Part shown: piece after piece, positions 5,368 to 7,214 of the stretch
How positions within the stretch are numbered: position 1 is the stretch's first letter
How the letters are laid out: every line of letters begins with the position of its first letter
DNA from: Longimicrobium sp.
GTDB taxonomy: Bacteria > Gemmatimonadota > Gemmatimonadetes > Longimicrobiales > Longimicrobiaceae
Direction of reading: 5' to 3'
Length of the DNA: 7,214 nt
Assembly: GCA_030446945.1 (NCBI GenBank)
Contig: JAUJMI010000190.1
Span: 1 to 7,214 of the forward strand
Notes under the pieces: generated by a model
Databases searched by the model: none
Told to the model about the DNA's origin: nothing
Seen by the model: the letters and a program-made list of their open reading frames with translations, nothing else
Translations under genes and position numbers: made by a program

Positions 5368-5585
5368 TCACAACGCCGATCCGGAGAGAGGAGACGACCT
5401 GCTGGTGGGGGATGTTGCGATCGCAGCTCAGGAAAACGTCGAACTCGGCAGCCGCGAGACGGAGCAGCCGTTTCGCTTGCCGCCCAGCCTGCCTCCACGA
5501 CGGTCATCACTTCGACCCCGGGCAGCTCCCGGCGTAGCAGGCGTAGCAGGCGTGGCATGTTCTCGTCGAGGAGAATCCGCTTCAC
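5350..5585 (-). pseudogene. DUF5615 PIN-like toxin pseudogene (two frameshifts, truncated)
   Basis: The reading starts GTG at 5585 as MKRILLDEN, the usual beginning of DUF5615 PIN-like (Mut7-C-like) nucleases, including the acidic D7/E8 pair. It continues to VEVMTVVEAGW (24-34). A one-base loss (modulo 3) near 5483 moves the reading to GKRNG, and another near 5469 moves it to LLRLAAAEFDVFLSCDRNIP and on through VVIIAAGGRA. All expected blocks are therefore present, but in three frames. The C-terminal third is missing and the sequence runs into the inverted DUF433 remnant near 5350. A 9-bp tandem duplication (CTGCTACGC on the minus strand, about 5532-5549) gives RLLRLLRR. The GTG overlaps the stop of the intact DUF433 gene (GTGA), the ordinary antitoxin-toxin operon layout. 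The product is very unlikely to be active. Confidence 0.82.
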
Positions 5586-5821
5586 GCGACCTTGTCCAGG
5601 AGTGCGCGGGCGGCCTGTTCGATGAAGATGACGGCCTGCTCGCGCCGTACCGAGGGGAAGTTGTCGAGAAACTCCTCCAGCGCGTATTCGCCATGCAGGT
5701 GGTCGACCAACGCTTGCACTGGAACACGGGTGCCGACGAAGACGGGCGTCCCGCCCAGGATCTCGGGATCGCTGTGGATCACGCTTCCGTCAGGCAGCGC
5801 AGCCGGTCGCTGTGGTTCCAT
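5582..5821 (-). CDS. DUF433 domain antitoxin, intact, partner toxin broken
   Basis: This 79-residue protein contains GSVIHSDPEILGGTPVFVGT (12-31) followed by RVPVQALVDHLHGEYALEEF (32-51) and SVRREQAVIFIEQA (57-70). These are the full DUF433 pattern: an N-terminal strand/dimer region and a winged-helix-like DNA-binding part. Such proteins serve as VapB-like antitoxins that bind and repress their own operon and neutralise a DUF5615/PIN ribonuclease encoded immediately downstream. ATG 5821 has GGAGG (5829-5833, minus strand) upstream at good spacing; a longer start at 5884 adds non-family sequence. The stop overlaps the toxin start codon (GTGA). Since the toxin is frameshifted, this antitoxin is either a leftover or is kept as a repressor or anti-toxin against a homologue elsewhere. 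Confidence 0.88.
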   Translation of the reverse strand: MEPQRPAALPDGSVIHSDPEILGGTPVFVGTRVPVQALVDHLHGEYALEEFLDNFPSVRREQAVIFIEQAARALLDKVA

Positions 5822-5826
5822 GGAAC
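5815..5826. promoter_or_regulatory. 12-bp perfect palindrome over the DUF433 start codon, possible operator
   Basis: GTTCCATGGAAC is a perfect palindrome that includes the antitoxin ATG. Antitoxins of this type commonly autoregulate, and a site here could block both transcription and initiation. The site is short and no second copy was seen, so this is a weak call. Confidence 0.3.
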
Positions 5827-5912
5827 ACCTCCAATGTGTCAGACCGGCACGGTTGGCGTGCAACGCAGGCGCTGCACGAGTCACGCCGCTCCCGGTGCGG
5901 CCGGCGCGGCAT

Positions 5913-5941
5913 TTGACCAGGGCCGCCCCCCGATAGATAAT
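5913..5941 (+). promoter_or_regulatory. Strong candidate sigma70 promoter for the acetyltransferase gene
   Basis: TTGACC (5913-5918) and GATAAT (5936-5941) are spaced by exactly 17 nt, each one mismatch from consensus. The AT-rich -10 stands out in a very GC-rich sequence. Transcription would start near 5948 and leave a leader of about 29 nt to ATG 5977, with GAGGGA at 5969-5974 as ribosome binding site. Confidence 0.72.
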
Positions 5942-5976
5942 AGTCCCTTCCGCCCCCGCTTCTCCCGTGAGGGACC

Positions 5977-7161
5977 ATGTCCGAGACGCTCGCCCCGCCC
6001 GTCGCCGTGCCCGCCCCGAGCCCCGCGCCCGTCTCCGGCCCGTCCGCGCCGGGGCGGCTCCAGTCGCTGGACGTGTTCCGCGGGATCACGGTGGCGGGGA
6101 TGCTCCTGGTGAACAACCCGGGGACGTGGAGCGCCATCTACCCGCCGCTGGCGCACGCGGAGTGGCACGGCTGGACGCCCACGGACCTGATCTTCCCCTT
6201 CTTCCTCTTCATCGTCGGCGTCGCGATGGCTTTCTCGCTTCTGCCGGCCGCGGAGCGGGGGGCGACGCGCGGCGAGCTGATGAAGAAGGCGGCGGTGCGC
6301 GGGCTCAAGCTGTTCGGGCTGGGGCTCCTGCTGGCGGCCTTCCCCTTCTACGACCTGGACCTGGCGCACCTGCGCATCCCCGGCGTCCTCCAGCGGATCG
6401 GGGTGGCGTTCGTGGCGGCTTCGGCGCTGGTCCTCTTTCTGAGGCCGCGCGCCCAGGCCTGGGCGACGGCGGTGCTCCTGCTGGGCTACTGGGCGGCGAT
6501 GCGGCTGATCCCCGTCCCCGGCTACGGCGCGGGCGACCTGGGCAAGGATGGCAACTTCGCGGCGTACGTGGACCGTGCTGTCCTGGGCACCGACCACCTG
6601 TGGAAGTCGGCGAAGACGTGGGACCCCGAAGGGATCTTCAGCACCCTTCCGGCGGTCGCCACGGTGATGCTGGGGGTGTTCGCGGGCCGGTGGCTGCGCT
6701 CCGCCCGCCCGCCGGCCGAGAAGGCCGCGGGGATGTTCTTCGCGGGGAACGCGGCGCTGGTGGCGGGGCTGATCTGGCACGCCGCCTTCCCCATCAATAA
6801 GAACCTGTGGACCAGCTCGTACGTGGTCTTCACGGCGGGGATGGCGCTGAACTTCCTGGCGATGTGCTACTGGACGGTGGACGTGCGTGGGTATCGGCAG
6901 TGGGCGCGCCCCTTCCTGGTCTTCGGAGTCAACGCCATCGCCGCCTTCTTCCTGTCCGGCATCATGGCGCGCATCCTCGGCCTGGTGAAGCTCCCCGCCA
7001 CCCCGGAGCCGGTCGCGCTGAAGACGTGGATCGTCGACCACGCCTTCGCGTCGTGGCTCTCCCCCGTCAACGCCTCGCTCGCATTCGCCCTCTGCTTCGT
7101 CCTCTTCTGGATCGGCGCGATGGAGGTTTTGTACAGGCGACGGATCTTTTTCAAGGTCTGA
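5977..7161 (+). CDS. HGSNAT/NagX-like (COG4299, DUF5009) membrane acetyltransferase
   Basis: This 394-residue, about ten-helix protein resembles heparan-alpha-glucosaminide N-acetyltransferase. In the lysosomal enzyme, acetyl-CoA acetylates a terminal glucosamine across the membrane. Visible family motifs are RLQSLDVFRGITVAGMLLVN (27-46), PTDLIFPFFLFIVG (68-81), RIPGVLQRIG (133-142), PEGIFSTLPA (217-226) and FPINKNLWTSSYVVFTAG (271-288). H60 in LAHAEWHGW aligns with the proposed catalytic His269 of human HGSNAT, and N46 with Asn258. An Ala/Pro-rich cytoplasmic tail (about 5-26) precedes the first helix. Bacterial members such as NagX are linked to amino-sugar metabolism or envelope glycan acetylation; the substrate here is unknown. 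The gene has its own promoter and points away from the toxin-antitoxin remnant, so it is a single-gene unit as far as the window shows. Confidence 0.92.
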   Translation: MSETLAPPVAVPAPSPAPVSGPSAPGRLQSLDVFRGITVAGMLLVNNPGTWSAIYPPLAHAEWHGWTPTDLIFPFFLFIVGVAMAFSLLPAAERGATRGELMKKAAVRGLKLFGLGLLLAAFPFYDLDLAHLRIPGVLQRIGVAFVAASALVLFLRPRAQAWATAVLLLGYWAAMRLIPVPGYGAGDLGKDGNFAAYVDRAVLGTDHLWKSAKTWDPEGIFSTLPAVATVMLGVFAGRWLRSARPPAEKAAGMFFAGNAALVAGLIWHAAFPINKNLWTSSYVVFTAGMALNFLAMCYWTVDVRGYRQWARPFLVFGVNAIAAFFLSGIMARILGLVKLPATPEPVALKTWIVDHAFASWLSPVNASLAFALCFVLFWIGAMEVLYRRRIFFKV

Positions 7162-7165
7162 TAAA

Positions 7166-7212
7166 AGTGCGTGAGTGCGTTCGATCCAGCGCATTGACGC
7201 ACCAACGCACTT
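7166..7212. repeat. Imperfect inverted repeat after the acetyltransferase gene
   Basis: AAGTGCGTGAGTGCGTT (7166-7182) pairs with 7196-7212 at 14 of 17 positions, with a 13-nt loop. Each arm is itself a near-tandem repeat of GTGCGT. It begins 5 nt after the stop codon, so it could end or protect the transcript, but no T-tract is visible before the window ends. It may be the edge of a longer repeat. Confidence 0.65.
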
Positions 7213-7214
7213 CC

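Noticed and set aside
5822..5884. Longer start for the intact DUF433 gene
   Set aside because: GGAGG with correct spacing precedes ATG 5821, and the extra residues do not belong to the family.
5881..7194. Minus-strand open frame of about 437 codons
   Set aside because: Antisense to the acetyltransferase, with highly charged low-complexity translation and no recognisable domain.
1..7214. CRISPR array, tRNA or insertion sequence
   Set aside because: No regularly spaced direct repeats, no tRNA-like cloverleaf with a TTCGAATC-type arm, and no transposase or terminal inverted repeats enclosing a coding region were seen.

Overview
This is a very GC-rich, gene-dense window from what looks like a free-living Gram-negative bacterium. 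The codon bias, the intergenic 20-bp palindromes of the type GGGCGCGATTCATCGCGCCC and the gene set remind me of Gemmatimonadota (Longimicrobium-like). That placement is an impression from composition and repeats, not a demonstrated affiliation. I saw no rRNA, tRNA, CRISPR array, IS element or phage gene.

Layout. Positions 1-120 hold a hairpin repeat and a degenerate copy of the palindromic repeat. Then, on the minus strand, come a DUF2243 membrane protein (121-603), a short spacer with a G-rich tandem repeat and hairpin (637-703), an amidase-signature hydrolase (709-2121), and directly upstream of it, overlapping by ATGA, a small Tat-targeted lipoprotein (2118-2528). A 379-bp repeat-rich intergenic region (2529-2907) follows. 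Next is a minus-strand O-antigen ligase-like polytopic protein (2908-4566) with a good sigma70-type promoter, then a small unrecognised protein (4737-4997).

Positions 5194-5821 are a decayed toxin-antitoxin island. It holds a plus-strand DUF433 antitoxin pseudogene stopped by an in-frame TAG, then a minus-strand DUF5615 PIN-like toxin pseudogene with two frameshifts, both truncated where they meet near 5350. The intact minus-strand DUF433 partner of that toxin (5582-5821) overlaps its start by GTGA. The right side (5977-7161, plus) is an HGSNAT/NagX-like membrane acetyltransferase with its own promoter, followed by a hairpin repeat at the window end.

How the genes fit together. The clearest functional unit is the lipoprotein-amidase pair. 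The lipoprotein has a twin-arginine signal and lipobox, and its C-terminal tail resembles GatC/AtzG-type (DUF4089-like) small amidase subunits. The amidase has no signal of its own, so the pair could be a heteromeric envelope amidase carried through Tat as a complex. This is inference, but it is the most original reading of the window. The O-antigen ligase-like protein and the acetyltransferase both suggest envelope or glycan chemistry, but neither sits in a recognisable glycan cluster here.
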